This document shows, one piece after another, positions 16,627 to 24,042 of a DNA stretch of 64,000 nucleotides. Source of the DNA: Mycobacterium sp. 1100029.7 (lineage in GTDB: Bacteria > Actinomycetota > Actinomycetes > Mycobacteriales > Mycobacteriaceae); assembly GCF_001665235.1 (NCBI RefSeq), contig NZ_LZSC01000064.1, positions 1 through 64,000 on the forward strand. Reading direction: 5' to 3'. Made by a program: the position numbers and the translations under genes. How positions within the stretch are numbered: position 1 is the stretch's first letter; each line of letters begins with the position of its first letter. Below the pieces are notes generated by a model, which was given only the letters and a program-made list of their open reading frames with translations, was not told the DNA's origin and did no database searches.

Positions 16627-16782
16627 ATGATTATCCTCGGCATCATTCTCGCGATCATCGGCTACGTTGCCGGCATTGCGATTCTGGAAACGATCGGCGG
16701 CATCTTGGTGCTTGTCGGCGTGATCCTGTGGATCCTTGGAGCAGTCGGACGTCCGGTTGCCGGCCGTAAAGTCTGGTTTTAG
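16627..16782 (+). CDS. Small two-helix membrane protein, DUF6131-like
   Basis: This is a 51-residue protein with a strong ribosome-binding site (AAAGGGA at 16614-16620). It consists almost wholly of two hydrophobic segments (about 2-18 and 22-41), ending in a basic Arg/Lys-containing tail with a terminal Trp-Phe. The pattern matches the small DUF6131 membrane proteins of mycobacteria, whose function is unknown. It stands alone between the lyase gene and an intergenic hairpin. Confidence 0.8.
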   Translation: MIILGIILAIIGYVAGIAILETIGGILVLVGVILWILGAVGRPVAGRKVWF

Positions 16783-16795
16783 CGCCAGCGTCGTA

Positions 16796-16879
16796 GCGCC
16801 GAGTGTGCGTTGACGGTTTCGGGTGTGCGGCCAGGACGCCCTGGTCGCATAAAACCCGTCGCATTCGCGCACTCGGCGC
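16796..16879. repeat. Intergenic inverted-repeat element (GCGCCGAGTGTGCG type)
   Basis: GCGCCGAGTGTGCG at 16796-16809 is matched, with one mismatch, by its reverse complement at 16866-16879, giving 14-bp arms around a 56-base loop. The arm contains the same CGAGTGTGCG core as the 95-bp repeats near 35.8-36.1 kb. It lies between two genes transcribed in the same direction and could act as a structured RNA or terminator. Confidence 0.65.
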
Positions 16880-16938
16880 CGCGGCGCATCTTATCTTGGC
16901 GCGTTGCTGACCCTGGGGTGCCGACGTAGGTTCATGTG

Positions 16939-17631
16939 ATGGCCAAGATCCTGTTCGTCGTCAGCGCCACGAGCTACTGGACACTCAAAGACGGCACCCG
17001 TCACCCCACCGGATATTGGGCCGAGGAGTTTGCGGCCCCCTACGACGCGCTCAGCAAAGCCGGCCATCAGATCGTGGTGGCAACTCCAGGCGGCACGGTG
17101 CCCTACGTCGACGTGATGAGCCTGCGTCCGTCGATGGCGGGAAGCGCCGAGATCGCCGAAAAACTCGAAGGCATACTCCGCTCCGCCGAGGAGCTCCGCC
17201 GACCAATCCAGCTCGCCGTCGCACGGGTGGACGACTACGACGCCGTGTACTACCCGGGTGGGCACGGCCCCATGCAGGACCTCTGGCAAGACGCCGACTC
17301 CGGCCGACTGCTTATTGCCGCCCTCGCGTCGGGTAAGCCGCTGGCGATCGTGTGCCATGCGCCGGCGTCCATCCTCGCCACCCGCCGCGACGGGAAGTCG
17401 CCGTTCGCCGGCTATCGGGTAACCGCCTTCACCAACGAAGAAGAGGACGGCGTGGGACTCCGCGGGAAGGCGCCCTGGACCGTCGAGGACGAGCTGGTCA
17501 AGTTGGGCGTCGACTACGTCAAGGGTGAAACGTGGAAGCCGTTCACGATCGTTGACCGCAATCTGTACACCGGCCAGAACCCCGCGTCTGCCGCACCCCT
17601 GGCCGAAAGGCTCCTCAAAGCGCTTCACTAG
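16939..17631 (+). CDS. DJ-1/PfpI family protein, Hsp31-like type 1 glutamine amidotransferase fold
   Basis: This 230-residue protein has the nucleophile elbow at AIVCHAP (Cys139-His140), a supporting acidic residue in YWAEE (E29/E30) and the conserved YYPGGHGPMQDL (about 104-115). It matches the Hsp31-like branch, which includes chaperones, glyoxalase III enzymes and deglycases; which activity applies cannot be said. ATG 16939 was chosen over the GTG one codon earlier. It is monocistronic by context. Confidence 0.87.
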   Translation: MAKILFVVSATSYWTLKDGTRHPTGYWAEEFAAPYDALSKAGHQIVVATPGGTVPYVDVMSLRPSMAGSAEIAEKLEGILRSAEELRRPIQLAVARVDDYDAVYYPGGHGPMQDLWQDADSGRLLIAALASGKPLAIVCHAPASILATRRDGKSPFAGYRVTAFTNEEEDGVGLRGKAPWTVEDELVKLGVDYVKGETWKPFTIVDRNLYTGQNPASAAPLAERLLKALH

Positions 17632-17782
17632 CGCAGCAACGCAATTCACAATCCGGTCAAATCCGGACGGCCGCCAAGCCGTCGCACCGTCGAACTCGCG
17701 GCCGCAGCAGCGCGCCCCGCGTTCGAGAACTCGAACAGTTCACTACTGTCCTTTGACACCAACACATTTCCGACATCGGGAA

Positions 17783-18034
17783 CCGACAGCGCCGTACGGA
17801 TTGTCGTCGGCGGTCTTCAGCCGCGACGTCGAACGAGCGGTACGGTTCGCTCGCCGCATTGACGCCGGGATGACCCACATCAACGATTCGCCCGTCAACG
17901 ACGACGCGAACACGGCGTTCGGGGGTGAAAAGTCCTCGGGCGTCGGACGTTTCGGGGGCCGCTGGGCTATCGACGAATTCACCACCGACCACTGGGTGTC
18001 GGTTCAGCACCGGCCGCGCCAGTACGCGATTTGA
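17783..18034 (+). pseudogene. C-terminal remnant of an aldehyde dehydrogenase (benzaldehyde/salicylaldehyde type)
   Basis: About 83 codons encode a typical aldehyde dehydrogenase C-terminus: YGLSSAVFSRD, ARRIDAGMTHIND, FGGEKSSGVGRFGG and a final FTTDHWVSVQ. No nucleotide-binding domain or catalytic Cys region precedes it; upstream is the end of the DJ-1 gene and non-coding sequence. The motifs differ from those of the intact convergent aldehyde dehydrogenase 4 bp away (18039-19448) and fit the aromatic-aldehyde subgroup instead, so this is a relic of a different gene. It indicates deletion at this edge of cluster A. Confidence 0.75.
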
Positions 18035-18038
18035 GCTG

Positions 18039-19448
18039 TTACGCCCCGGGCGCGACCGCTATCGATTTGGTGTCCAGGTAACCGTCGATTCCTTCGGGTC
18101 CCAATTCGCGACCGTAGCCGCTGCCCTTCACGCCGCCGAAGGGCGCGAAGGGGTCCATGGTGTAGCCCTGATTGACTCCCAGGGTGCCGGTGCGGACGCG
18201 CCGCGCGATCGCGAGCGCCCGTTCGGTGTCGGCGGTCCACACCGATCCGGCCAGGCCGTAGTCGGAATCGTTCGCGATCGCCAGCGCATGGTCCTCGTCG
18301 CGATAGGGGATGACGGTGATCACGGGGCCGAAGATCTCTTCGCGCGCAATCCGCATCGAGTTGTCGGCCGAGGCAAACAGGGTGGGTCGGACATACCAGC
18401 CGCGGTCGAGCCCGTCGGGCGGCTCGGTGCCGCCGACGACCAGTCGGGCGCCCTCGCTTTGCCCGACGGCGATGTAGTCGCGGACGCGCTGCTGCTGACG
18501 CTGGGACACCAGCGGGCCCATCTGAGTGGCGGCATCGGTGGGATCGCCAACCCGGATACCCGCCATCTCCACGGCGAGGGCGTCGACGTACTCGTCGTGG
18601 CGTTGCTGCGGCACCAGGACGCGGGTCAGCGCATTGCAGATCTGGCCGCTGTTGGACAAGCTGGCCGAGCGGACTCCCGCCGCGACCTTTTCCGGAGCGG
18701 CGTCGTCGAGGATGATCGCCGCGGACTTGCCGCCCAGTTCGAGACTGACCTTGGTCAGGTTGGCTCCGCACGCCGCCGCGACGGTGCGGCCCGCCGCGGT
18801 GGAACCGGTGAACGAGACCTTGTCCACGCCGTCGTGCCCGACGAGCTGCTCACCGACCGTGACACGGCCGGGCAGCACACTGACCACCCCCGGCGGCAGG
18901 TCAACCTTGCCGATCATCTCCGCCAGAAGCAATGCGTCCAAAGGGGATTCGGGCGCCGGCTTGAGCACCACGGTGCATCCGGCCAGCAGCGCGGGCACCA
19001 GCTTGGTGGCGATCAGGAACTGCGGCATGTTCCACGGCACGATGGCCGCGACGACACCGACCGGTTGCTTGTGCACCAACACCTCGCTGCCGAAGAAGCC
19101 GGTCCGGCTCTGCTCCCACGGGTGGCGTTCGGCCAGATCGCAGAACGCACGCATCATCATCGCCGGCAGACCGACCTGGGCGCGGTGGGCGAAGGTGGTT
19201 GGGGCGCCGATCTCGGCGGTGACGGTGTCGGCCATCTCCGCGCGCCGTTCGTCGTAGATGTCGGCGAACCGGCGGATCGCCGCGATGCGTTCCGCGGGCT
19301 CCGAACGGCCCCAGGGTCCCTCGTCGAAGGCCGTACGCGCGGCTGCCACGGCGGCCTCCACGTCGGCCGGTTGGGCGGCCGCGACCTGCGCGATGGGTTG
19401 CTCTGTATGCGGTGAGATGACGTCGAAGACCTTCGCGTTTTCATCCAT
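18039..19448 (-). CDS. Aldehyde dehydrogenase (NAD(P)+-dependent)
   Basis: This 469-residue protein covers the full family length. The general base is E237 (SLELGGKSA) and the catalytic Cys is C271 (NSGQICNALT); the NAD-binding VPWNMPQF and FTGSTAAGR are present. It oxidises an aldehyde to the acid. ATG 19448 is preferred over 19457 because GAAGGGA then has a proper 9-nt spacing. It is divergent from the first Rieske gene (19579), and the shared promoter region carries a motif repeated near the ferredoxin gene. It is similar in motifs and length to the cluster B aldehyde dehydrogenase at 56294. Confidence 0.9.
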   Translation of the reverse strand: MDENAKVFDVISPHTEQPIAQVAAAQPADVEAAVAAARTAFDEGPWGRSEPAERIAAIRRFADIYDERRAEMADTVTAEIGAPTTFAHRAQVGLPAMMMRAFCDLAERHPWEQSRTGFFGSEVLVHKQPVGVVAAIVPWNMPQFLIATKLVPALLAGCTVVLKPAPESPLDALLLAEMIGKVDLPPGVVSVLPGRVTVGEQLVGHDGVDKVSFTGSTAAGRTVAAACGANLTKVSLELGGKSAAIILDDAAPEKVAAGVRSASLSNSGQICNALTRVLVPQQRHDEYVDALAVEMAGIRVGDPTDAATQMGPLVSQRQQQRVRDYIAVGQSEGARLVVGGTEPPDGLDRGWYVRPTLFASADNSMRIAREEIFGPVITVIPYRDEDHALAIANDSDYGLAGSVWTADTERALAIARRVRTGTLGVNQGYTMDPFAPFGGVKGSGYGRELGPEGIDGYLDTKSIAVAPGA

Positions 19449-19470
19449 CCCGACCATTCCCTTCGCGGCA

Positions 19471-19484
19471 GTATCAACTACTTG
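19471..19484 (-). promoter_or_regulatory. Candidate MarR operator at the aldehyde dehydrogenase/Rieske promoter
   Basis: On the minus strand this reads CAAGTAGTTGATAC, identical at 13 of 14 positions to CAAGTACTTGATAC at 22932-22945. It sits between the divergent aldehyde dehydrogenase and Rieske genes. The shared motif suggests that one regulator, most simply the MarR protein at 22437, controls both promoter regions. Confidence 0.55.
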
Positions 19485-19578
19485 CGATTACCTGACCGAG
19501 GATATACCGTCGGCCCGACGGAGTCCTTCGGGCTGCCCGAGGAATTCCGTGCAGATCGAAACGGACAGGAGCGCGGTC

Positions 19579-20847
19579 ATGCCCCGATTTCCCAAGCCGT
19601 CGGAGGGAAGCTGGACCCAGCATTACCCCGAGCTGGGCACCGATCCAGTTTCTTACGAGGACTCCATCAGCCCGGAGGTCCACGAGCTGGAGCGCAACGC
19701 GATATTCAAGCGCGCGTGGCTCAATGTCGGTCGAGTAGAACAGATTCCGCGTAAAGGCAGCTACTTCACCAAAGAGCTCAAGGTCGTCAATACGTCAATC
19801 ATTCTGGTGCGCACCGGATCTGGCGATGTCAAGGCGTACCACAACATCTGCAGGCATCGCGGTAACAAGCTGGTGTGGAACGACATGCCGTTGGAGGAGA
19901 CCAGCGGGGTGTGCCGTCAGTTCACCTGCAAGTACCACGCCTGGCGCTACGACCTGGACGGCAACCTGGCCTTCGTGCAACAAGAGGAAGAGTTCTTCGA
20001 TCTCGACAAGAGCCGCTACGGGTTGGTGTCCGTGCACTGCGAGGTATGGGAAGGCTTCATCTTCGTCAACTTCGCCAAGCAGCCCGAGCAGTCGTTGCTG
20101 GAGTTTCTCGGGCCCATGGTGCGCGGACTCGAGGGCTACCCGTTCGACCAGATGACCTCCCGATGGTCATATCGGTCGGAGGTGAAGGCGAACTGGAAGC
20201 TGTACATGGACGCGTTCCAGGAGTTCTATCACGCGCCTGTGCTGCATGCGAATCAGTCACCGACCGCCTATTCGAAGGCGGCTGCCCAAGCCGGATTCGA
20301 GGCTCCGCACTACCGCCTCGACGGGCCGCACCGGCTGGTCAGCACCTCGGGCGTACGGGCCTGGGAGATGGCCGACGAGATGCGCAAACCGATGGAGGAC
20401 ATCTGTCAAAGCGGCTTGTTCGGCCCTTGGGACAAACCGGATCTGGGGGAGATGCCGGCCGGACTCAACCCCGCGAAATGCGATCCGTGGGGCCTGGATT
20501 CGTTCCAGCTCTTTCCCAACTTCGTGATCCTGATCTGGGGGCAGGGTTGGTATCTGACCTATCACTATTGGCCAATCTCGTTCAACAGTCACCTTTTTGA
20601 GGGCACGCTGTACTTCCCGCAGCCGCGCACCCCGCGGGAGCGGGTCGCGCAGGAGCTGGCGGCGGTGTCCTTCAAGGAATACGGCTTGCAGGACGCCAAT
20701 ACGCTAGAAGCCACCCAGTCGATGATCGAATCCCGGGTGCTCGACCGGTTCCTGCTGTGCGACCAGGAAATCCTGATTCGGCACCTGCACAAAGAGACCG
20801 CGGCCTGGATCCAGGACTACCGCCGCACCAGCAAGGCCGGGGTATGA
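19579..20847 (+). CDS. Rieske [2Fe-2S] aromatic/alicyclic ring-hydroxylating oxygenase, alpha subunit (cluster A, first)
   Basis: This is a 422-residue protein. Rieske ligands are C91, H93, C117 and H120; the gap between H93 and C117 is 23 residues, longer than the usual 15-17, and contains an extra Cys112. The catalytic iron site is E215-F-Y-H218-x4-H223 with a probable third ligand in LQDANTLE near residue 375. The bridging residue is Glu where naphthalene dioxygenase has Asp205. It would hydroxylate an organic substrate with O2 and electrons from a ferredoxin. No beta subunit is present, so an alpha-only oligomer is likely. ATG 19579 has AGGAG upstream. A small partner gene follows after 1 bp. 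Confidence 0.9.
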   Translation: MPRFPKPSEGSWTQHYPELGTDPVSYEDSISPEVHELERNAIFKRAWLNVGRVEQIPRKGSYFTKELKVVNTSIILVRTGSGDVKAYHNICRHRGNKLVWNDMPLEETSGVCRQFTCKYHAWRYDLDGNLAFVQQEEEFFDLDKSRYGLVSVHCEVWEGFIFVNFAKQPEQSLLEFLGPMVRGLEGYPFDQMTSRWSYRSEVKANWKLYMDAFQEFYHAPVLHANQSPTAYSKAAAQAGFEAPHYRLDGPHRLVSTSGVRAWEMADEMRKPMEDICQSGLFGPWDKPDLGEMPAGLNPAKCDPWGLDSFQLFPNFVILIWGQGWYLTYHYWPISFNSHLFEGTLYFPQPRTPRERVAQELAAVSFKEYGLQDANTLEATQSMIESRVLDRFLLCDQEILIRHLHKETAAWIQDYRRTSKAGV

Positions 20848-20848
20848 C

Positions 20849-21178
20849 GTGAGCTCTTTACTGCCAACAGAATTCGCTGATCTCGAACCGTTCACCGAGT
20901 GGTGCCTACCATCGGAGCCGCAACGCTACGCCAAGCGGCTGGCCAGCTCGATGACCGAGATGAAGGCCTTCTACGACGCGATCACCCCGCGCGCCGAGGA
21001 AGCCCTGTCCTACTGCGACAAGTTTCCCCTGGACGACCTGCCCGAGGACGTCCTCAACCTGATGCACCTGCTGTACTCGATGATCATGGTGTCGTTTCCG
21101 GTGGAGTGCTGGAAGCAGCCGCGCGTGCCGGACTCCGGAGCATCCACACTGGACTGCGTGGCCGAGCCCGTTCCATGA
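20849..21178 (+). CDS. Small Rieske-associated helical protein (copy 1)
   Basis: This is a 109-residue protein of no family I recognise. It starts at GTG 1 bp after the Rieske gene and overlaps the next gene by 4 bp. It shares a clear pattern with 25314-25649 and 51874-52200: an N-terminal F-A-[DE]-LE, W-x-LP, a central FYDA-x2-PR-x-EEA, then LP-[ED]-D followed by an amphipathic L-[LM]-H-[LM]-[LM]-YS helix and a Gln about ten residues later. It is predicted all-helical with no signal peptide. Each copy directly follows a Rieske alpha gene, so it is likely a partner subunit or maturation/electron-transfer factor (inference). Confidence 0.85.
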   Translation: MSSLLPTEFADLEPFTEWCLPSEPQRYAKRLASSMTEMKAFYDAITPRAEEALSYCDKFPLDDLPEDVLNLMHLLYSMIMVSFPVECWKQPRVPDSGASTLDCVAEPVP

Positions 21179-22422
21179 CCACCGTGCTGCGGGCGGCCCG
21201 CTGGGCCGATGTCGACACCGGTGAGGTGCGCTCGCCGGCGATCGTCGTGATCGACGGCAATCGCATCACCGCCGTCAATTCCGAAGAGCCGGTGCCAGAT
21301 TCGGCCACCGTCATCGACCTGGGCGATGTCACACTGCTGCCGGGATTGATGGACATGGAACTGAACCTGCTCATCGGCGGGCCCGGCGGTCCGGAAGGCT
21401 TGCCCTCCCCGATGCACGGCGTTCAGGACGACCCCGCGTATCGGACCCTGCGGGGGGCGGTCAACGCGCGCACCACGCTGGAGGCCGGCTTCACCACCGT
21501 GCGCAACCTCGGATTGATGGTGAAGACCGGTGGCTACCTGCTGGATGTCGCGCTGCAGCGGGCCATCGACCAGGGCTGGCATGCCGGTCCACGGATCTAT
21601 CCCGCCGGGCATGCCGTGACGCCCTACGGCGGACACCTGGATCCCACGGTGTTCCAGCGGCTGGCGCCGGGCATCATGCCGCTCTCGGTCGCCGAGGGCA
21701 TCGCCAACGGCGTACCCGACGTGATCGCCTGTGTCCGCTATCAGGTTCGGCACGGCGCCAAGCTGATCAAGGTGTCGGCGTCGGGTGGGGTCATGTCACA
21801 CAGCACTGCTCCGGGTGCCCAGCAGTACTCCGATGCGGAATTCGCGGCGATTGCCGACGAGGCGCACCGCGCGGGGGTGCGGGTGGCCGCCCATGCCGTC
21901 GGCGACTCCGCGATCCAGGCATGCATCCGCGCGGGCATCGACTGCATCGAACACGGCTTCTTAGCCACCGACGAGACCATTCAGATGATGGTCGATCACG
22001 GCACCTTCCTGGTCTCCACCACCTGTCTGACCGATGTGATGGCGATCGACCGGATCGCGCCCGAACTGCGGAAAAAGGCAGAAGAGGTCTTTCCGCGCGC
22101 AAAAGCCATGCTGCCCAAGGCGATTGCCGCCGGCGTTCGGATCGCGTGTGGGTCCGACGCGCCGGCGATTCCGCATGGCCAGAATGCGAAGGAGCTGCAG
22201 GCACTGGTGGCACGGGGCATGACGCCTATGCAGGCAATCCGGGCCGCGACGGTGGTGGCCGCCGAGCTCATCGAGGCCGACCACGAATTAGGCCGGCTCA
22301 AATCCGGCTACCTGGCCGACATCATCGCGGTCCCGGGTGACGTGTCTCGCGATATCGCGGCCACACTGGACGTTTCCTTCGTGATGAAGGACGGACAGAT
22401 TTTCAAGACGCCGACGACCTAG
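21175..22422 (+). CDS. Amidohydrolase superfamily protein with a degenerate HxH motif
   Basis: This 415-residue metal-dependent hydrolase is of the imidazolonepropionase/prolidase-like branch. The usual ligands are present as K199 (LIKVSASGG), H240 (AAHAVG), H260 (IEHG) and D328 (GSDAP). The N-terminal HxH that normally follows PGL-x-D is replaced: the sequence reads PGLMDMELNLL, giving E62 and N64 in place of the two His. The metal centre must therefore be altered or mononuclear. The reaction is unknown; family members open lactams or cleave amide bonds. ATG 21175 overlaps the small protein gene by 4 bp. Confidence 0.87.
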   Translation: MTTVLRAARWADVDTGEVRSPAIVVIDGNRITAVNSEEPVPDSATVIDLGDVTLLPGLMDMELNLLIGGPGGPEGLPSPMHGVQDDPAYRTLRGAVNARTTLEAGFTTVRNLGLMVKTGGYLLDVALQRAIDQGWHAGPRIYPAGHAVTPYGGHLDPTVFQRLAPGIMPLSVAEGIANGVPDVIACVRYQVRHGAKLIKVSASGGVMSHSTAPGAQQYSDAEFAAIADEAHRAGVRVAAHAVGDSAIQACIRAGIDCIEHGFLATDETIQMMVDHGTFLVSTTCLTDVMAIDRIAPELRKKAEEVFPRAKAMLPKAIAAGVRIACGSDAPAIPHGQNAKELQALVARGMTPMQAIRAATVVAAELIEADHELGRLKSGYLADIIAVPGDVSRDIAATLDVSFVMKDGQIFKTPTT

Positions 22423-22436
22423 ATCGGAGCGCGGGC

Positions 22437-22889
22437 ATGGAGCTCACCGAAAACATCCTGTGGCTGCTCAAGCAGGCCTTCTACTTCTCGCTGACCACGG
22501 TGAACGACGCGGTCAGTGGATACGGTGTGAGCACCGCCCAGATCGGTGTGCTGCGCCAGCTCTCCAACGAACCCGGCCTGTCCGGCGCCGAACTCGCCAG
22601 ACGCCTGCTGATCACGCCGCAAGGGGTCCAGCTGGCGCTCACCGCGCTGGAACGCCGCGGACTGCTGGAACGAAAGCCCGATCCGCAGCACAAGCGCATC
22701 CTGCAGGCATATCTGACCGATGAGGGACGCGGCGTCGCAACCGAAGTGGTCAGCGATGCCGTGGCCGCGCACGACAAGGTGTTCGGGGTGCTGAGCCCCG
22801 AGGAGCAGGCGACCCTGCGCGACTTGTTGGGCCGCGTGGTGGAGAAAGGCACCGGTCACGAGCTGTTCAAGGATCATGTCGGGAATTGA
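22437..22889 (+). CDS. MarR family transcriptional regulator
   Basis: This 150-residue winged helix-turn-helix protein has the family core from LRQLSNEPGLSGAELARRLLITPQGVQLALTALERRGLLERKPDPQ (split over about 39-85; recognition helix in TPQGVQLAL) and helices for dimerisation at both ends. It starts 14 bp after the amidohydrolase, so it is co-transcribed with the first Rieske operon. Its most likely targets are the sites at 19471 and 22912-22945, but this is inferred from position and from the repeat of the motif. Confidence 0.88.
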   Translation: MELTENILWLLKQAFYFSLTTVNDAVSGYGVSTAQIGVLRQLSNEPGLSGAELARRLLITPQGVQLALTALERRGLLERKPDPQHKRILQAYLTDEGRGVATEVVSDAVAAHDKVFGVLSPEEQATLRDLLGRVVEKGTGHELFKDHVGN

Positions 22890-22911
22890 GCGGGCGCGAC
22901 CAAGCGATTGT

Positions 22912-22945
22912 CCAGTACTTGAGACCAATCACAAGTACTTGATAC
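22912..22945 (+). promoter_or_regulatory. Direct repeat pair, candidate MarR operator before the ferredoxin operon
   Basis: AGTACTTGA occurs at 22914-22922 and again at 22934-22942, exactly 20 bp apart, so both face the same side of the helix. The second lies within CAAGTACTTG, a perfect 10-bp palindrome. The 14-mer CAAGTACTTGATAC (22932-22945) recurs with one change at the aldehyde dehydrogenase/Rieske promoter. The site is 10-40 bp upstream of the ferredoxin start. Confidence 0.6.
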
Positions 22946-22954
22946 TCTGCGGGC

Positions 22955-23281
22955 ATGCAGGAGTCCCGCGCGCCGTCGTATGCCGGACCTGCCACCGACG
23001 GTGCCGCCCCCGAAAAGGTGACCATCGAGCTGGACCGGTCGACCACCACGGTGGCCTACTCGGCAGGCGACACCCTGCTGCAGACCGCTCGCATGGCAGG
23101 CCTGTCTCCACCGTCGTCGTGCGAAGTCGGTTCGTGCGGAACATGTATGGCCCGGCTGACCGAGGGGTGCGCCCGCATGCTCAATAACGACGCACTCGAA
23201 GATGACGAGGTGGCCGAAGGCTGGGTGTTGACCTGCCAGGCCATACCGACCAGCCCTACCGTGCGGGTGGTGTACGAATGA
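22955..23281 (+). CDS. Plant-type [2Fe-2S] ferredoxin
   Basis: This 108-residue protein has ligands C56, C61, C64 and C94 in the plant-type arrangement (C-x4-C-x2-C, then C about 30 later), plus an additional Cys72. It probably delivers electrons to one or both Rieske oxygenases of cluster A. No ferredoxin reductase domain is fused to it, and none is encoded in the window, so reduction must use a distant reductase. It overlaps the downstream SDR by 4 bp. Confidence 0.9.
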   Translation: MQESRAPSYAGPATDGAAPEKVTIELDRSTTTVAYSAGDTLLQTARMAGLSPPSSCEVGSCGTCMARLTEGCARMLNNDALEDDEVAEGWVLTCQAIPTSPTVRVVYE

Positions 23282-24021
23282 GCAGAGTCGCGGTCGTGAC
23301 CGGCGGCGCCTCGGGTATGGGTGAGGCGACCTGCCACGAGCTCGGCCGGCGTGGACTCGATGTCGCCGTCCTGGATCTCAATGAGCAAGCAGCACAACGG
23401 GTTACCGAAGATCTGCGCGCGTCCGGGGCGACGGCCATCGGTGTCGGCGCCGATGTCACCGACCGGGCCGGAGTCGAGCAGGCCTTCGCCAAAGTCCGCA
23501 GCGAACTGGGGCCGGTGTCGGTCCTGGTGACCAGCGCCGGCATGTTCGGGTTTTCACCATTCGAAGAGATCACAGTCGAGTCCTGGTCGAAGATCATCGA
23601 CGTGAACCTGACCGGCACCTTTCACTGCTGCCAGGTTGCGCTGCCCGACATGGTGGCCGCGAAATGGGGTCGGATCGTGATGATCTCGTCGTCCAGCGCT
23701 CAGCGCGGATCCCCGTTCGCCGCGCACTACGCGGCATCCAAGGGTGGAGTCATCACCCTGACCAAATCGCTGGCCCGGGAGTACGCCTCGTACGGGATCA
23801 CCGTCAACAACATCCCGCCTTCGGGGATCGAAACCCCGATGCAGCATCAGGCGCAAGCGGCAGGCTTTTTGAAGTCCAACGAGGAGATCGCGGGCAACAT
23901 CCCGCTGGGCTATCTCGGTACCGGGGCCGACATCGCCGCCGCCGTCGGCTTTCTGTGCTCCGAGGAGGCCCGCTTCATCACCGGGCAGGTGCTGGGCGTC
24001 AACGGCGGAGCGGTGATGTGA
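23278..24021 (+). CDS. SDR family NAD(P)-dependent oxidoreductase (cluster A)
   Basis: This 247-residue classical SDR has the nucleotide-binding TGGASGMG (about 8-15), catalytic Ser in ISSSSAQRG (about 137-145) and YAASK (about Y154, K158). It probably oxidises an alcohol or diol to a ketone or catechol. It is coupled to the ferredoxin by a 4-bp overlap and followed by the second Rieske gene. It shares the unusual ISSSS-x3-G-x-PF-x-AHY block with the cluster B SDR at 55542, so the two are paralogues. Confidence 0.9.
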   Translation: MSRVAVVTGGASGMGEATCHELGRRGLDVAVLDLNEQAAQRVTEDLRASGATAIGVGADVTDRAGVEQAFAKVRSELGPVSVLVTSAGMFGFSPFEEITVESWSKIIDVNLTGTFHCCQVALPDMVAAKWGRIVMISSSSAQRGSPFAAHYAASKGGVITLTKSLAREYASYGITVNNIPPSGIETPMQHQAQAAGFLKSNEEIAGNIPLGYLGTGADIAAAVGFLCSEEARFITGQVLGVNGGAVM

Positions 24022-24042
24022 CTGTCACACAAGGAGGTTCAG

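Noticed and set aside
17925..19415. Long plus-strand frame opposite the aldehyde dehydrogenase
   Set aside because: No recognisable domain and shadow-type composition. The minus-strand protein has full catalytic motifs.
20849..21178. Rieske oxygenase beta subunit
   Set aside because: The protein is only about 110 residues and predicted all-helical, while beta subunits are about 160-190 residues with a cone-shaped NTF2-like fold.
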